Position numbers and translations under genes: made by a program | Origin: Dipteris shenzhenensis | Taxonomy: Eukaryota > Polypodiophyta > Polypodiopsida > Gleicheniales | Strand: one strand, 5' to 3' | Assembly: GCA_047967505.1 (NCBI GenBank) | Contig: CM106540.1 | Length of the DNA stretch: 64,000 bases | The notes under the pieces: generated by a model | Told to the model about the DNA's origin: nothing | The model's database searches: none | The model's input: the letters and a program-made list of their open reading frames with translations, nothing else | Shown here: piece after piece, positions 32,438 through 43,117 of the stretch | Numbering within the stretch: position 1 is the stretch's first letter | How the letters are laid out: every line of letters starts with the position of its first letter

Positions 32438-33300
32438 TCATCTTTGCACTAATGTGATCCTAATTTGGAGTTGCTTCCATTGGATAAGCATGTGCGCGTT
32501 GAGGTGATCTTCCACTTGTAGAGCAGCCACAATCTCTTGGTACACCATTGTTGTGCTTTGAAGTGGGGCTTCATTGGTGTTCTCTTCCACTTCCTCATTG
32601 TTGTGCACTAGCAATTGGAGTTCAAGCTTGGAGATGATTATCTTTTGGGAGTGCATCTCATTCATTTTTTCTTTGTATTGATGGTAGATGGTTGTATAGG
32701 CCTCCTTAAGCTTTCTCGTTTGCAAGGTGACCTTTGCCTATTAAGGAATGTCTTCAATGGTATTGGACCATTGGTCCAAGACTTGTGCTTGTGAAGTGCT
32801 GGCCTCTTGAGCAGTAGCAAGTTGGTCTTTTTGGATTCTACATTCCCATGTAAGCTTGTCAATGCTGAAGGCATGCCCTGCCAAAGATTGTTTCATTTCT
32901 TCAAGCTTGTCTTTGCAATCCTGGAGCTCTTCTTCTTTGTGAATTAGAGTGCTTGTGCCACTACCTCCGTCTGTTGAGCATGTGTGGATGTCAAGGAGTT
33001 ATAGTAGGTCTATAGGATTGCCGTTGCTTGTACTGCTTCAGTCAGTTGTGCTTGACTTTGGTGGAGGTTAGAGGTCACATCCCTCACTGCCTTGTCTTGA
33101 GCTTGGAGAGCTTGGTTCATGTGCACTTATTCTACCTCCTTCTCATCTATTTGCACCTGAAGTGCCTTGACCTCTATGGCAATTTCCTAGAATTGGTGTT
33201 CGATTTCTGTTGCAGTCTATCTTTCCAATTCCCTTGCATATTCTTCCTTGGCCAAGCTAGTGAATAGTTCTGACATTTGGATCATTTGGCTAGCTTGATG
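32438..33300 (-). pseudogene. R-element coiled-coil-like coding region, broken
   Basis: Upstream of the 348-residue frame on the same strand. Translation gives Glu/Lys/Gln-rich text with heptad-like leucine spacing: MQTRKLKEAYTTIYHQYKEK in the 95-residue frame 32725-32438, and EVKALQVQIDEKEVE and ALQAQDKAVRDVTSNLHQSQ further upstream. Stops and shifts separate the pieces. Probably the middle of one long element protein that includes 31177-32223 and 33895-34293. A coiled-coil assembly role is inference. Confidence 0.4.
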
Positions 33301-33894
33301 TTGGAGAATGACAGACGGTGAGGAGGTCTGCTGATACTATTGATAAAGTGGTGCCCATGTAGCTAGCCCGATGATTCTGTAGTACTTGGGGGAGGTTGTT
33401 CCAATGGTATTTCAGTCCCTTGTGTACAATAGTCATACTATTGATCTGGCACTAGCTCCCCTTGTGGCTCATCGACTGGCATGGCGATGATGGGCGGTTC
33501 TAGTACTGATGTAGCCTCAGGCTCTGGTGCCGATCTTTCCTCAGGTCCTGGTGTCGATCTTGCCTCGGGCTGCAGTTGTGCATCGAGCTGTAGCATCTCT
33601 TAGGGCAATTTCGCAATCCCGAGCTCCAAAATAGGTATTTCTTCTAAGGCAGCTACACCTATCAATGTGATAGTAGCAGAAGTTGGTAATGGCTCCCATA
33701 CTAGTGAGAAGGGTATGTCCAACTCCTCAATTGGTTTTGGTAACTGGGGCAGAGTCATTTCTCTTTCTTGTAGTTCTTTTTTGATGATTATAGTTAATAA
33801 GTGTGAAATTTCACATTTTTGGCCTAAAGAACCCTCTAGTTTCTTTGTAAAGAAGATGACTAAGTGCTGGACCCAGTCTTTTTTAGCTTTCTAC

Positions 33895-34293
33895 TTAGCA
33901 AAACAAATGTGCGGAGTGGAAGGGATCAATTCTTACCGCACTTAACCCCCAGGATTGTGGATAGGAATTGTGCGCTTCCTTGAGGCGATGGTCAAGTATT
34001 GTGCGAAGCAATATGCCATCTCTGTGGATCAAAGTGCCCTTGGTGAGGAGAGACTGTACTTCGATAAACTTTGCATCGACAGGCCGTTTAGGGTATTTAG
34101 CACCTTGTGTTGGCAGTGAGAAAGCCCTTTGAATGACTATACTATCGAGGATAATGTTTAGTTTGCTCTGATGTATAGTGATTGTACCATACTTGCCAAC
34201 CTTTGCATTGCTAGAGTGGTAAGAATGGAGAAAATCCTTGATGTATGTTGTCATTGTAGGACTGTCCTCCAAGGATTTGAGGCTCTCATGCAA
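33895..34293 (-). pseudogene. R-element N-terminal coding region, unknown
   Basis: 132-residue frame starting MHESLKSLEDSP with IQRAFSLPTQGAKYPKRPVD and LIHRDGILLRTILDHRLKEA. The tone is that of plant transposon or gag-like helical proteins, but I cannot name a family. It ends at a TAG at 33895. Between 33300 and 33890 related low-quality coding text continues with stops. The 5' LTR of this element is not in the window; the copia 3 LTR region follows. Confidence 0.35.
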
Positions 34294-34850
34294 ACTGCCT
34301 AGACCCCTTTGCTCTAAATAAGATGTTGCTTCCTGGGAAAGAGCATAAGTCGATGTGGGTGGCCAAACAAGTTCTAATGACTAGGCCCCTTCAATGGCTG
34401 TGTAGGTCGTTGGTGACTGGGGTGGCATTTGTTCTTCTTGGTCATGCACCGAATCCTGTTAGATAGCAATGCTCCACTCTCGTGTAACTACGCGGGAGCT
34501 AGCTAGCTCTGCTTGTAAGCCCCCCATATGAGGAGAAGGCATTTGAGTAGCTCGGTTATCCGATAGGTCTTGGTTTGGACACCAGATGGGGGCCATGTGT
34601 GGCTTGATGGCTAGACGGCTTCAGATAGAGTTGGCACACTACCAACTAGGCTACATGCAAGTGCGGGAAGGCATCCCTTGACTGACCGCACTGAGGGTAG
34701 ACGGAGCATTTCTCGAGGCAGCCCACTCTCGGGTTGCGAGGCCCGTTTGGAGCCTCAGATGATCTCGGATGGCTCTAGGCCGAGAACGGAGACCGTAGGT
34801 TAGTTTGTCTGTTTTGCGCACTAGTTCTATCATATGGTCAGTGGCCTATT
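34294..34850. other. No gene seen; boundary between R element and copia 3
   Basis: About 550 bases. A 60-residue minus-strand frame (34833-34651) has no recognisable content. The start of the copia 3 LTR lies somewhere in or just after this stretch and cannot be fixed without a second LTR. Confidence 0.35.
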
Positions 34851-35192
34851 TTGGGACCGCGACCCCCAGTCGACCGTTTTGGGCGGACTGGGTCGATCAC
34901 CCAATTGAGCCTAATCGACTATGACCGGTGGCTATATAAGAGCAAGCCCATGAAGCCCATTTCATCATTGGCTATAGCAACCCTGATTCCTTAGCATCTA
35001 GCCTTCGTCTTCTACTGTTTCCAACATGCCATCAAAGCTTCTTTCATAGGAGCGCACGGTTGGGAGGCAGCGCCATCTATTGTATCAGTTCTACAGTAAT
35101 CAAATTTTTGATTCTCCATACTATCTTGTTTTCTCTCTTGCGTACAAGGTCCTGTTATCTATTGAGCATAGACGTTGTATTATTTTCTTACA
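34850..35192 (+). mobile_element. Copia 3 5' LTR (left end uncertain)
   Basis: Ends ...TTTTCTTACA at 35192, directly followed by the primer site. It contains a TATA box, CTATATAAG (34932-34940). The left end is not determinable because no other copy is present. Confidence 0.6.
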
Positions 35193-35206
35193 TGGTATCA
35201 AAGCCT
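35193..35206 (+). promoter_or_regulatory. Primer-binding site of copia 3
   Basis: TGGTATCAAAGCCT, one mismatch from TGGTATCAGAGC, which complements the 3' end of plant initiator tRNA-Met. Fixes the LTR end and the plus orientation. Confidence 0.75.
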
Positions 35207-35263
35207 CGACTCTAGCAAGAAGATTTGGTAGTGTGTTTTCTGTTTGTGAGTAGATTGTGAGAG

Positions 35264-36113
35264 ATGGCCCAGCCCGCAAGACTGCGAATCCCACCGTTCG
35301 GCAAAAGCGAAAAGTTGGATGGCTCTAACTATCCACTCTAGAAGTTCAAGATGAAGACCATCCTAAGTGCATACGAGCTTTGGGACACTGCTACTGGGGT
35401 GGACATGAGGCTGGTTGCGAGACCAGTGGATCCAGCCAATGCAGGACAACACATAGTACCAACTACAGATGGGATTCTCGTGTGGATAAGAAGAAATGCA
35501 GATGCGCTGTGTTCTATTGTCTGCAGTGTTAGTGATTCCGTCATGGCGTTAATTCAACATGTCATCACAGCGGAGGAGGCATGGACGGCCTTGAAAAATC
35601 AGCACGAGACCACGAATCAGACGCGGATTCAAAATCTGGAGACTCAACTCGCGAACGAGAAGTTGTCTGAGTCTGAAGCGGCAGAGAATTTCATCACCAG
35701 GGTAAAGAATCTGTGCGATCAGATGAGTGCGATTGGCATCACCATCACCAGTGAAAATCTAGCACGAAGGTGCATACGGATTCTCCCACCAAAGTACGAC
35801 GGTCTTGTTACAGCGCCGAATACGCAAAACAGAAATCCACCCAACTCTGAGGATTTCAGCGCGATGCTTTTGGAGGAGGAGATGCGTCAAAAGAAGAGGA
35901 CTGGAGAAGATTCGGCTTTCTAGACTGGATCAAAGAAAGGTAAGCATAAGGACTCTGGTAACCCATCTTCTTCTGATGATAAAAAGAGAAAGAAGAAGAT
36001 CAAGTGCTTCTATTGCAACAAGGCAGGGCACAAGCAGAATGAGTGCCAAAAGAAAATTGCAGATGAGAAGAACGGAGTAAAGAAAGAGTCTAGCAACAGC
36101 GCGCAGGCAGTAC
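35264..36113 (+). pseudogene. Copia 3 gag with zinc knuckle
   Basis: ATG at 35264 (MAQPARLRIPPFGKSEKLDG). A TAG at 35339-35341 replaces the tryptophan codon usual in the NYxxW motif. Then comes a UBN2-type gag (35351-35923), another TAG at 35921, and a CCHC knuckle CFYCNKAGHKQNEC (about 36006-36047). A gag of different lineage from copia 1 and 2. Confidence 0.85.
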
Positions 36114-37660
36114 TAGTAGAGCTGTTCGTCGCAATTGAGGAGATTTGCACGGAGACAGTTCATGCATATGAACCGTGGATCATTGACAGTGGTGCATCGC
36201 GCCACATGACCAATCGGAAGGATTGGTATACCTCTCTACATCCGGTAGGGAATGACATCCTGGTAGCAGTCAACAATGATGCAAAATGTCCAGCAAAAGG
36301 AAAAGGTACGATTGCTCTCAAGTCAGATGGAGTTGTAAAACACTTGTCCGATGTTCTTTATGTGCCAGATATCAAGAGAAACTTGTTGTCCATTTTTGCG
36401 ATCATGGATCGGGACCTCAAAGTTCAATTCGATAAGAATGGTGCACAGATTCTGGATCTTCAAGGGAAGCTCATTGGTACACGGTGCAACAACATTTACG
36501 AACTCTCAGCTTTCAGTGCTCGAGCAGATGTGAAGAACACTAAGCTGTGGCATGAGAGGTTTGGTCATCTAAACCTTAGTTCTTTGAAGGAGATGCATAA
36601 AAGTGGAATGATTGTAGACCTACCAAAAATTTCAGATGTGCTCGATGTATGTGAAGCTTGCATGATGGGCAAGCAACATCGGCATCCCTTTCCTAAAGAG
36701 GCCAGCAGGGCAAAGGCTCCTCTAGAGCTCGTTCACATAGACCTCTGCGGAAAGATGGAGACGGAAGCTTTGGGAGGTTCCTACTACTTCATGATGCTGA
36801 TCGATGACCACAGTAGAAGGATATGGATACACTTCCTGAAGACTAAAGACGAGGCTTTTAGTAGGTTCAAGGAATGGCATGTAATGGTCGAGAAAGAAAC
36901 GGGGAGGAAGGTGAAGAAGTTGAGATCAGACAGAGGTGGAGAGTTCACATTAACTGAATTCGAAAGTTACTACAAAAGTCACAGAATCAAGAGGCAGAAA
37001 CCCCTGCCACATACATCATAGCAAAATGGAGTAGCAGAACACAAGATGTGCATCATCTGCGAAATGGGCTGAAGTATGATGAAAGGAAAGATTTGCCAAA
37101 GACTTTCTGGGCTGAAGCATGCAACACTGCAGTTTACATCCTGAATCGTAGCTACACAAAGGCTATGAACGGGATGACTCCACTGCAAGACTTTTCTGGT
37201 AAGAAACCTTCAGCTGCACATTTCACAGTTTTTGGATGTGACTGTTTTGTGCATATTCCCTGATGCTACTAGGACCAAATGGGAACTGAAGAGCCGAAAG
37301 TGTATTTTCTTGGGCTACAGTGAAGAGGCGAAGGGTTACCGTCTCTATAACCCTGTTACCAAGAAGGTAATTGTAAGTCGTGATGTGGTCTTCTCAGAAC
37401 AGCCGCATCAATTGGAGGAGGATGCTTCCTTCCCAGACAACCAGGATCAGGATATCCATCCAGTATCGCCACTAATAGCAGATTGAACTCCCCTAACGCT
37501 GCTTGGGAGGATTCAAGACAAAGAAGATGAAGAAGAGCCTACAGAAACACAATGGCAATGGCCATTCCTGAAGTGGGTAATGCAGTTTTTGGATGGCAGA
37601 GAACCTCCAGCCATTGAGGAGGAACCATCCGGACACCACCGGTCCAAGAGATCTTGTAGC
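36114..37660 (+). pseudogene. Copia 3 protease and integrase, truncated before RT
   Basis: Protease start WIIDSGASRHMT (about 36177-36212). The frame is open 36206-37020 through GAG-pre-integrase (LWHERFGHLN, CEACMMGKQHR) and the integrase core (HIDLCGKMET, LIDDHSRRIW, LRSDRGGEFT). TAG at 37018, a shift near 37060 and another near 37255 follow; CIFLGYSEEAKGYRLYNP and VSRDVVFSE mark the C-terminal part. Sequence stops before reverse transcriptase near 37660, where a minus-strand gypsy gag relic begins. Confidence 0.85.
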
Positions 37661-38000
37661 CTCTCTTTTTAAAAGCATCATTTGAATTCTGTTTGAAGTA
37701 GGTTCTATGTGGGGTGCTCTTCCACTAGAAGGTCTAGGTACCATTCAGACGCTTCATTAGTTAAGGCCATGGGAAACCAAGCCACCTTGGTTTCATGGGA
37801 TTGATCCCCACCTGCTCTGCATGTGGCATCAAAATGCTAGAGGAATCGGGCTGGATCTCCCCTTATTTGGGAAGTTTTACTTTTCCCAAGGGACGTCAGC
37901 CTTGATTGTTATTATTTCTTTGATTAAAGAAACTGTCAGCCTCTGCATCGAGCTCGATATCTCCATCATTGTCGCGACGGCATCCAGCCATGTTGGGGCA
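37640..38000 (-). pseudogene. Ty3/gypsy gag fragment
   Basis: Minus-strand translation gives GDPARFL then HFDATCRAGGDQSHETKVAW, followed by FPMALTNEASEWYLDLLVEE and NLLQTEFK. This is the core of a Retrotrans_gag domain (Fxx.L...A..WY...L...). Stops (TAG before HFDA, TAG before NLLQ, TGA after EFK) show decay. It lies antisense to and abuts copia 3. Confidence 0.65.
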
Positions 38001-39010
38001 TGGAGGAGTTAAAGGGAGTGATTGAATTTCAAGGGGGGATTCGGGGTAGAGGATTGTCAAGGGCAGTGGTTGCAATGGAGTTGTATGCAGATTCGGCGAG
38101 CGTTGGAGTCAAAGGCATTAGTCAGAATGTAGCTACATGCAGATTGGGTGAGATTTGGAAAGGATGTCTCTGCCGCAAGTGCGGGTGTGGATGTAGTTGT
38201 GGTGGAAGGGTTAGAGTGGTGTTAGTTTGTGTAGGGACCGTCGTGTTAATAATGTGCCTAAGATTGTCCTACATGTGTAGGAAAATGTCCCGATGTAGTT
38301 GGATCGTTAATCGAAGGTCACGGGGTGAAGATAGGAGCGAATTTGTGCGAAACGAGGCCCACACGGGGGCACGAATGAGTGAGTGCTAGGGATGCCAAAA
38401 TGGTGTGCAATGGGCTAGAAAAATATCTCGTAATGTGGTGTTTCCGTGTGTGAAATCTGGGTTCAAACCGTGTCTAATTTGGGTCCCAATTGAGCGAGTT
38501 AAGGACCTTCAAAGTTAGATAGAATTTTAGGGGTCCTTTAGGTCTTAGTGTGAATGGAGGTTGAGGTTGAGTAATGAATGGTTAGTTTGACTCAGTCAAT
38601 GCAGTTAACCTAACTAAATAGTTAGGTTGATTGATAGTTAGTCTATCTAACTGAACTTAACTATAGTACCGAATTAACTAAACCAAGGTTACTTTCCCCT
38701 AAATCTAGTAAATCGAGCCTAGCTCAAACAGAACTATGGTTAATTTAACCTAACCCTAAGTCTAAATGAAACCTAACCTTAACGTAACCTAACTCACTAG
38801 GTTATACGTCGGGTTTTTTTAAATAAATTATAATAAATAAATAAATTTGTTAATTAATTAATTAGGGGGGGTGGCGTTCGCCACCGGCGAGGGTGGGGGT
38901 CAAGGAGGGGAAATGGTAGAAAAGAGGGGTGTGGACACTCTAGAGGGAGAGGCGGTGGAGCTTGTGATGGGGGTCCGAGGACTCAAGGAGTAGAGATGGG
39001 ACAATGGCAG
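38001..39010. other. No gene; TAACC-rich and AT-rich stretches
   Basis: 38575-38820 is rich in TAACCTAA, GGTTAA and AACTAA phrases, an irregular low-complexity zone. 38820-38866 is a run of AAATAAATAAATTTGTTAATTAATTAATTA type (split over several units). A 129-residue plus-strand frame at 38000-38389 shows no recognisable domain. Confidence 0.4.
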
Positions 39011-39454
39011 CTAGAGTGGAAATAGTAACACAGAGGAGGGGCACAGTGCCCGATGACCTAGGAATATCGAGTTGTTCAAGGCTGAGTGTGCGCACGGCAC
39101 CCTAGGGGAAGCTTGTAGGCCTTGGAGTCTAAGTCTAGGAGTCTGGGCTGGCACACGGTGCCCTAGGTAGTGGTCTCCTGGCTCTGACTCAAAGAGAGTA
39201 AAGGCTCCAGATCCTCTCCCCCAAAGGGCAGTGCCCCAAGTCATCAGAAAGGACTCAGATGTAACATATGAGAACAACCTGAAGATACATGTCCATACCA
39301 CTCTAGAGTTGGTGCAACTCCATAAACAATGCTTGCTAGATTCCTCTGCAAGCTGACAATGCATACACAAGGAGGGTCTACCCATCTGGCAACAATTCCC
39401 GAGGAGGATGGGTGGTAGCAAGTGGTGAATGTGTGCATTGAGGTTGCTCTCCAA
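39011..39454 (-). pseudogene. LINE zinc-binding reverse-transcriptase tail (zf-RVT-like)
   Basis: Minus-strand frame with GRPSLCMHCQLAEESSKHCL followed by WSCTNSRVVW. The pattern C-x2-C...H-x-LW-x-C...VW is the zf-RVT module found after the RT of plant non-LTR retrotransposons. No RT core is seen beside it, so it is a fragment. A better example is at 58600-59430. Confidence 0.55.
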
Positions 39455-39767
39455 GGTGGTGCACGGCGCCCAAGTCGACGTACATCAATGGCAGTGTACG
39501 GTGTTCATCAGTGGCCGAGGCACCAAGCAATTGTGCACAGTGGGCTAAGCAAGGTCTAGTGTGACGCAAGGAGCAGAGTGGCAGAGGTGAGAGAACTCAC
39601 TGACTCAGGACTCCTAAGTCAGGAGTACTTGATGGCACATGGCCTTCAAGGCTTCGCGGCACGGAGACCTAGGCTGACGACATCCCTCGCGTGGGGCATT
39701 CCCAAGTCCCGAGTCCCCTTAAGGGCGACTGAGTGAGGTTATGGGGAAGGAAGAGAGAGATGAGAGG

Positions 39768-39770
<3 letters not shown>

Positions 39771-39814
<44 letters not shown>

Positions 39815-39825
39815 GGGGGGAGGAA

Positions 39826-39882
<57 letters not shown>

Positions 39883-39935
39883 AGAAAGAAAGAGAGAGGG
39901 GGATGGAAAGAGAGAGAGAGGGGGGGAGAGGGGGA

Positions 39936-40011
<76 letters not shown>

Positions 40012-40013
40012 GG

Positions 40014-40050
<37 letters not shown>
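39771..40050. repeat. GA microsatellite
   Basis: About 280 bp of nearly uninterrupted AGAGAG broken by short G or A runs. Adjacent to the GGTGGTGGAGAT minisatellite. No equivalent GA run is present in the R1 leader, so it expanded in this copy. Confidence 0.95.
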
Positions 40051-40055
<5 letters not shown>

Positions 40056-40069
40056 GGGGGAGGAGATGG

Positions 40070-40475
40070 GGGGGGAGGGGGGAGGGGGTGGTGGAGATGG
40101 AGGGGGGAGGGGGGAAGGGGGTGGTGGAGATGGAGGGGGAGGGGGGAGGGGAGGAGGGGAGAGGGGGTGGTGGAGATGGAGGGGGGAGGGAGGGAAGGGG
40201 GTGGTGGAGATGGAGGGGGGGAAAGGGGGAAGGGGGTGGTGGAGATGGAGGGGGAGGGGGGAGGGGAGGAGGGGAGAGGGGGTGGTGGAGATGGAGGGGG
40301 GGAGGGGGGAGGGGATGGTGGAGATGGAGGGGGGGAAGGGGAAAGGGGTGGTGGAGATGGAGGGGAAAGGGGGAGGGGGTGGTGGAGATGGAGATGGAGG
40401 GGGGAGGGGGAAGGGGTGGTGGAGATGGAGGGGGGAAGGGGGGAGGGGGGGAGAGGGAGGGGGTGGTGGATCAAT
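40070..40475. repeat. GGTGGTGGAGATGGAGGGGG minisatellite
   Basis: About a dozen units, each GGTGGTGGAGATGGAGGGG followed by a variable 8-25 bp of G and A. The same repeat, opposite strand, occurs at 22120-22300. The G-rich strand has many runs of three or more G. Confidence 0.9.
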
Positions 40476-41059
40476 GGATGTAACGGGATTGTTGAGGATC
40501 AATGGATGGTGGGTGGATGGCTAGGTTATCGCTGCGAGATGGGCTTGAAGTCACTTACTATGTGAGGATGGGAGTAAGGTGGCGGTTGATGGAGAGAGAG
40601 AAGTGTCTTGTGTAGGGCTCGAAATGAAGAAGAGGATGGAGGCAAAATGTGAAAGATGAAGAATGAGGGGGTGGAGTGGGTTTTTATAGGAAATGAGTTT
40701 AGGTTTAGGGTTTAACCCTAAACTCTTCCCGAGCCATAACTTGCTATGGATAGCTCGGTTTGCTCTTCTGCAAAAAGGTGAAATGATCAAAATTGCAAGC
40801 TCTACGCATTCTTGTCCACTACCTAGCCTGATTGTTTATCAAGTGGCTTCTTTTTAAGAAATAAAGAAAATTTCTTAAGGTAGCAATCCAAGGTTGATGC
40901 TTGGGGTTGATATAATTGGCTAGAAATGAAAAAAAAATTTACTCTCCTTGCCCTTGAGTATTATGTTCGTGAAAGTTTGAAGTAGTTTGTTTTTTTACAC
41001 ATACCTGCATATGTTTACTTGTTACTTGAGACGCTAGTCTCCCTGGCAGTGGTGCCAAA

Positions 41060-42509
41060 TGTTAGCTCTTTCCTACAACTTTCGTAGGAAGAGCAGGGTT
41101 TTCTTAGTATGCAGGGTTCCAAGGCTTTTTATCACCTACAGATATATCGGGGTTGTCGGTTGTAGTATATGTGTAGCTTAGGACCTCGAGTCATGTTTCG
41201 GTGAGAGGCGTAGGCTTAAGTTTCGTAAGCAAACAAAGTGCATGCATGTGTAAAAGGAACGTGTATCATCATGATTGAGGTAATGAAGGCTTTCGCCTTC
41301 ATTGGGGGTTGCAGGGTTCAGGAGGAGTTTAAAAGTTCGAAGGAGGTTCCAGGGTTAGGAGGTTCCAAGGTTTAGAAGGAGATTCAATGTTTAGAAGGAG
41401 GTTGCAGGGTTAGAAGGAGTTCCAAGGTTTAGAAGAAGGTCCCAAGGTTTAGAAGGAGGTTCCAAGGTTAGAAGGAGTTCCAAGGTTTAGAAGGAGGTTC
41501 CAAGGTGAGTACATGATGGAGAACTCGTCTCCCTCATAGATCATGGAGTTTAAGGGTTGAGGAACAAAGGGTTTAGGGGGAGCATAGGAGTGGGAGAGGA
41601 AGAAGGTGTAAGAGCATGGGGAAAAGAAGAGAGAGGAGGGAGGAGGAGGAGGAGGGAGGAGAAGAGAGAAGGAGGAGGAGAAGGGAGGAGGAGAGAGGAG
41701 GAGGAGGAGGAGGGAGGAGGAGGAGGAAGAGAGAGGAGGAGGAGGGAGGAGGAGGAGGGAGGAGGAGAGGGAGAGGATGGGTTGCAAGGTTGGAGGAGAG
41801 GGGAGGAGGAGTTGCAAGGTTAGGACATGCTTTTGGACATGGAGTGCAAGGAAGCATGGACACCTGAGATAATTGCTTAGAATACCAAAGTAGAACTCAA
41901 CACAATGCCCCAAAGAGTGTGGGCTTCATTCCATTATGGGGTATATATACAAGTTGGAGAGCTTCTCTCTCTACATGTAGGAAGTGTAACATATTCTTTC
42001 TCTACATGTAGAACTTGCATGTAGAACTCGCATGTAGAACGCGCATGTACAAGTTGTATGTAGAACTTGCATGTACAAGTCGCATGTAGGAGTCGTATGT
42101 ACAACTCGCATGTAGAACTTGCATGTACAAGTTGTATGTAGAACTTGCATGTAGAACTCGTGTACAAGTTGTATGTAGAACTTGCATGTAGAACTTACAT
42201 GTACAAGTCGTATGTACAAGTTGCATGTACAAGTCGCATGTAGGAGTTGCATGTAGAAGTCGTATGTAGAACTTGCATGTACAACTCGCATGTACAACTC
42301 GCATGTGGGAGTCGTATGTAGAACTTGCATGTACAACTTGCATGTACAACTCGCATGTAGGAGTCGTATGTAGAACTTGCATGTAGAACTTGCAAGTTAG
42401 ATTTCTAAGAGGGATTATTTCTATCCTTATGCAAGTACAAGCAGAGCTTTGCTGCTACTCTACACACACATTATGTTCTACCTAAGTCCATGTTGGCACA
42501 GAGACAACA
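41060..42509 (-). mobile_element. R-family LTR, copy R4, complete (1450 bp)
   Basis: On the minus strand from TGTTGTCTCTGTGCC (42509) to GAGCTAACA (41060), giving imperfect inverted ends TGTTGTCTC and TGTTAGCTC. The primer-like site follows at once, so this is a 5' LTR. Inside: 13-bp array (42395-42000), TATA (about 41945), TCC array (41785-41625), 21-bp repeats (41510-41310), hairpin AATGAAGGC/GCCTTCATT (41303-41282). It joins a truncated copia-like LTR at 42510. Confidence 0.85.
42000..42395 (-). repeat. 13-bp array in LTR R4
   Basis: Units such as GTAGAACTTGCAT, GTACAAGTCGCAT, GTAGGAGTCGTAT and GTACAACTCGCAT in tandem (given in plus-strand reading). The order of variants over the first dozen units matches R3 (30470 onward). 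Confidence 0.85.
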
Positions 42510-42885
42510 GGTTCCATGAGCACATAATTAGAGGCTAAGGTATGTGCTAAGGAAAGAATTAAAGTAGCCATCTAGGATGTGGACTACATGATGTGAAGAT
42601 GTGGATTGAGGATATCCACAAGGAGAGATGTGGATCAGAGGATCCCACATGGTTTGACTATTCAAAGGGCACTCTCTATAAGAGGCCTATCATGTATTGT
42701 TGGGAACACACATTGCAAGAGAAATGCACATCCACTTAAGATTCTGTTTATGAGTCTAAGCTAATCTATCTTGGAACCTAATTGACTTGAGGTACATGTC
42801 ATGAGAACTCTTTTCATCATGTCTCCACATAGGTTCCATTCACCTTAGAGTGCTCCATCAATCCTGAGGCACTCCAATTTTGTCA
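42510..42885 (+). mobile_element. 5' LTR of the non-autonomous element
   Basis: Matches 45551-45926. Contains CTCTATAAGAGG (about 42673) as a likely TATA box. Its first 14 bases are replaced by the end of R-family LTR R4. Confidence 0.8.
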
Positions 42886-42900
42886 TGGTATCAGAGCAGG
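42886..42900 (+). promoter_or_regulatory. Primer-binding site (initiator tRNA-Met)
   Basis: TGGTATCAGAGCAGG directly after the LTR's terminal CA. Exact form of the plant copia primer site. Confidence 0.9.
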
Positions 42901-43117
42901 TTTAGCTAAGTCTAGATTAGTTTTAGACCCTTCAAATCCTTGAGAGAATTCTGTTGAGAGATTTGTCTTCTCCTTAGAAAGAGGTTTAGGTCCATTTTGT
43001 TTGAGTGTGTATTCCGTGAGAGTATTTTAGAAAGAAAGCAAGAGCTTGTGGAGCAACCCCAAAGCTTGCAAGCAGCCAAACGGCTCATGGAAGAATCCTT
43101 GGATGACTGAAAGCAGT

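Larger units (their letters stand above)
39664..41059 (-). mobile_element. R-family leader of copy R4
   Basis: Reverse-complement counterpart of 21457-22336. From 41059 downward it opens with the primer-like TTTGGCACCACTGCCAGGGA, then sequence matching the R1 leader, a TATAAAAACCC box (about 40690-40678), the GGTGGTGGAGATGGAGGGGG minisatellite (40070-40475) and a long GA microsatellite (39771-40050). Long frames on both strands through the repeats are artefacts. Confidence 0.65.

Noticed and set aside
38575-38820. Telomere-like array
   Set aside because: TAACC and GGTTA words are frequent but not arranged as 7-bp tandem repeats, unlike 48366-48545 and 50431-50755.
39669-40565. Long proline/serine and glycine/glutamate proteins on both strands
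   Set aside because: Translations of GA and GGTGGTGGAGAT repeats in every frame; no start context or domain.
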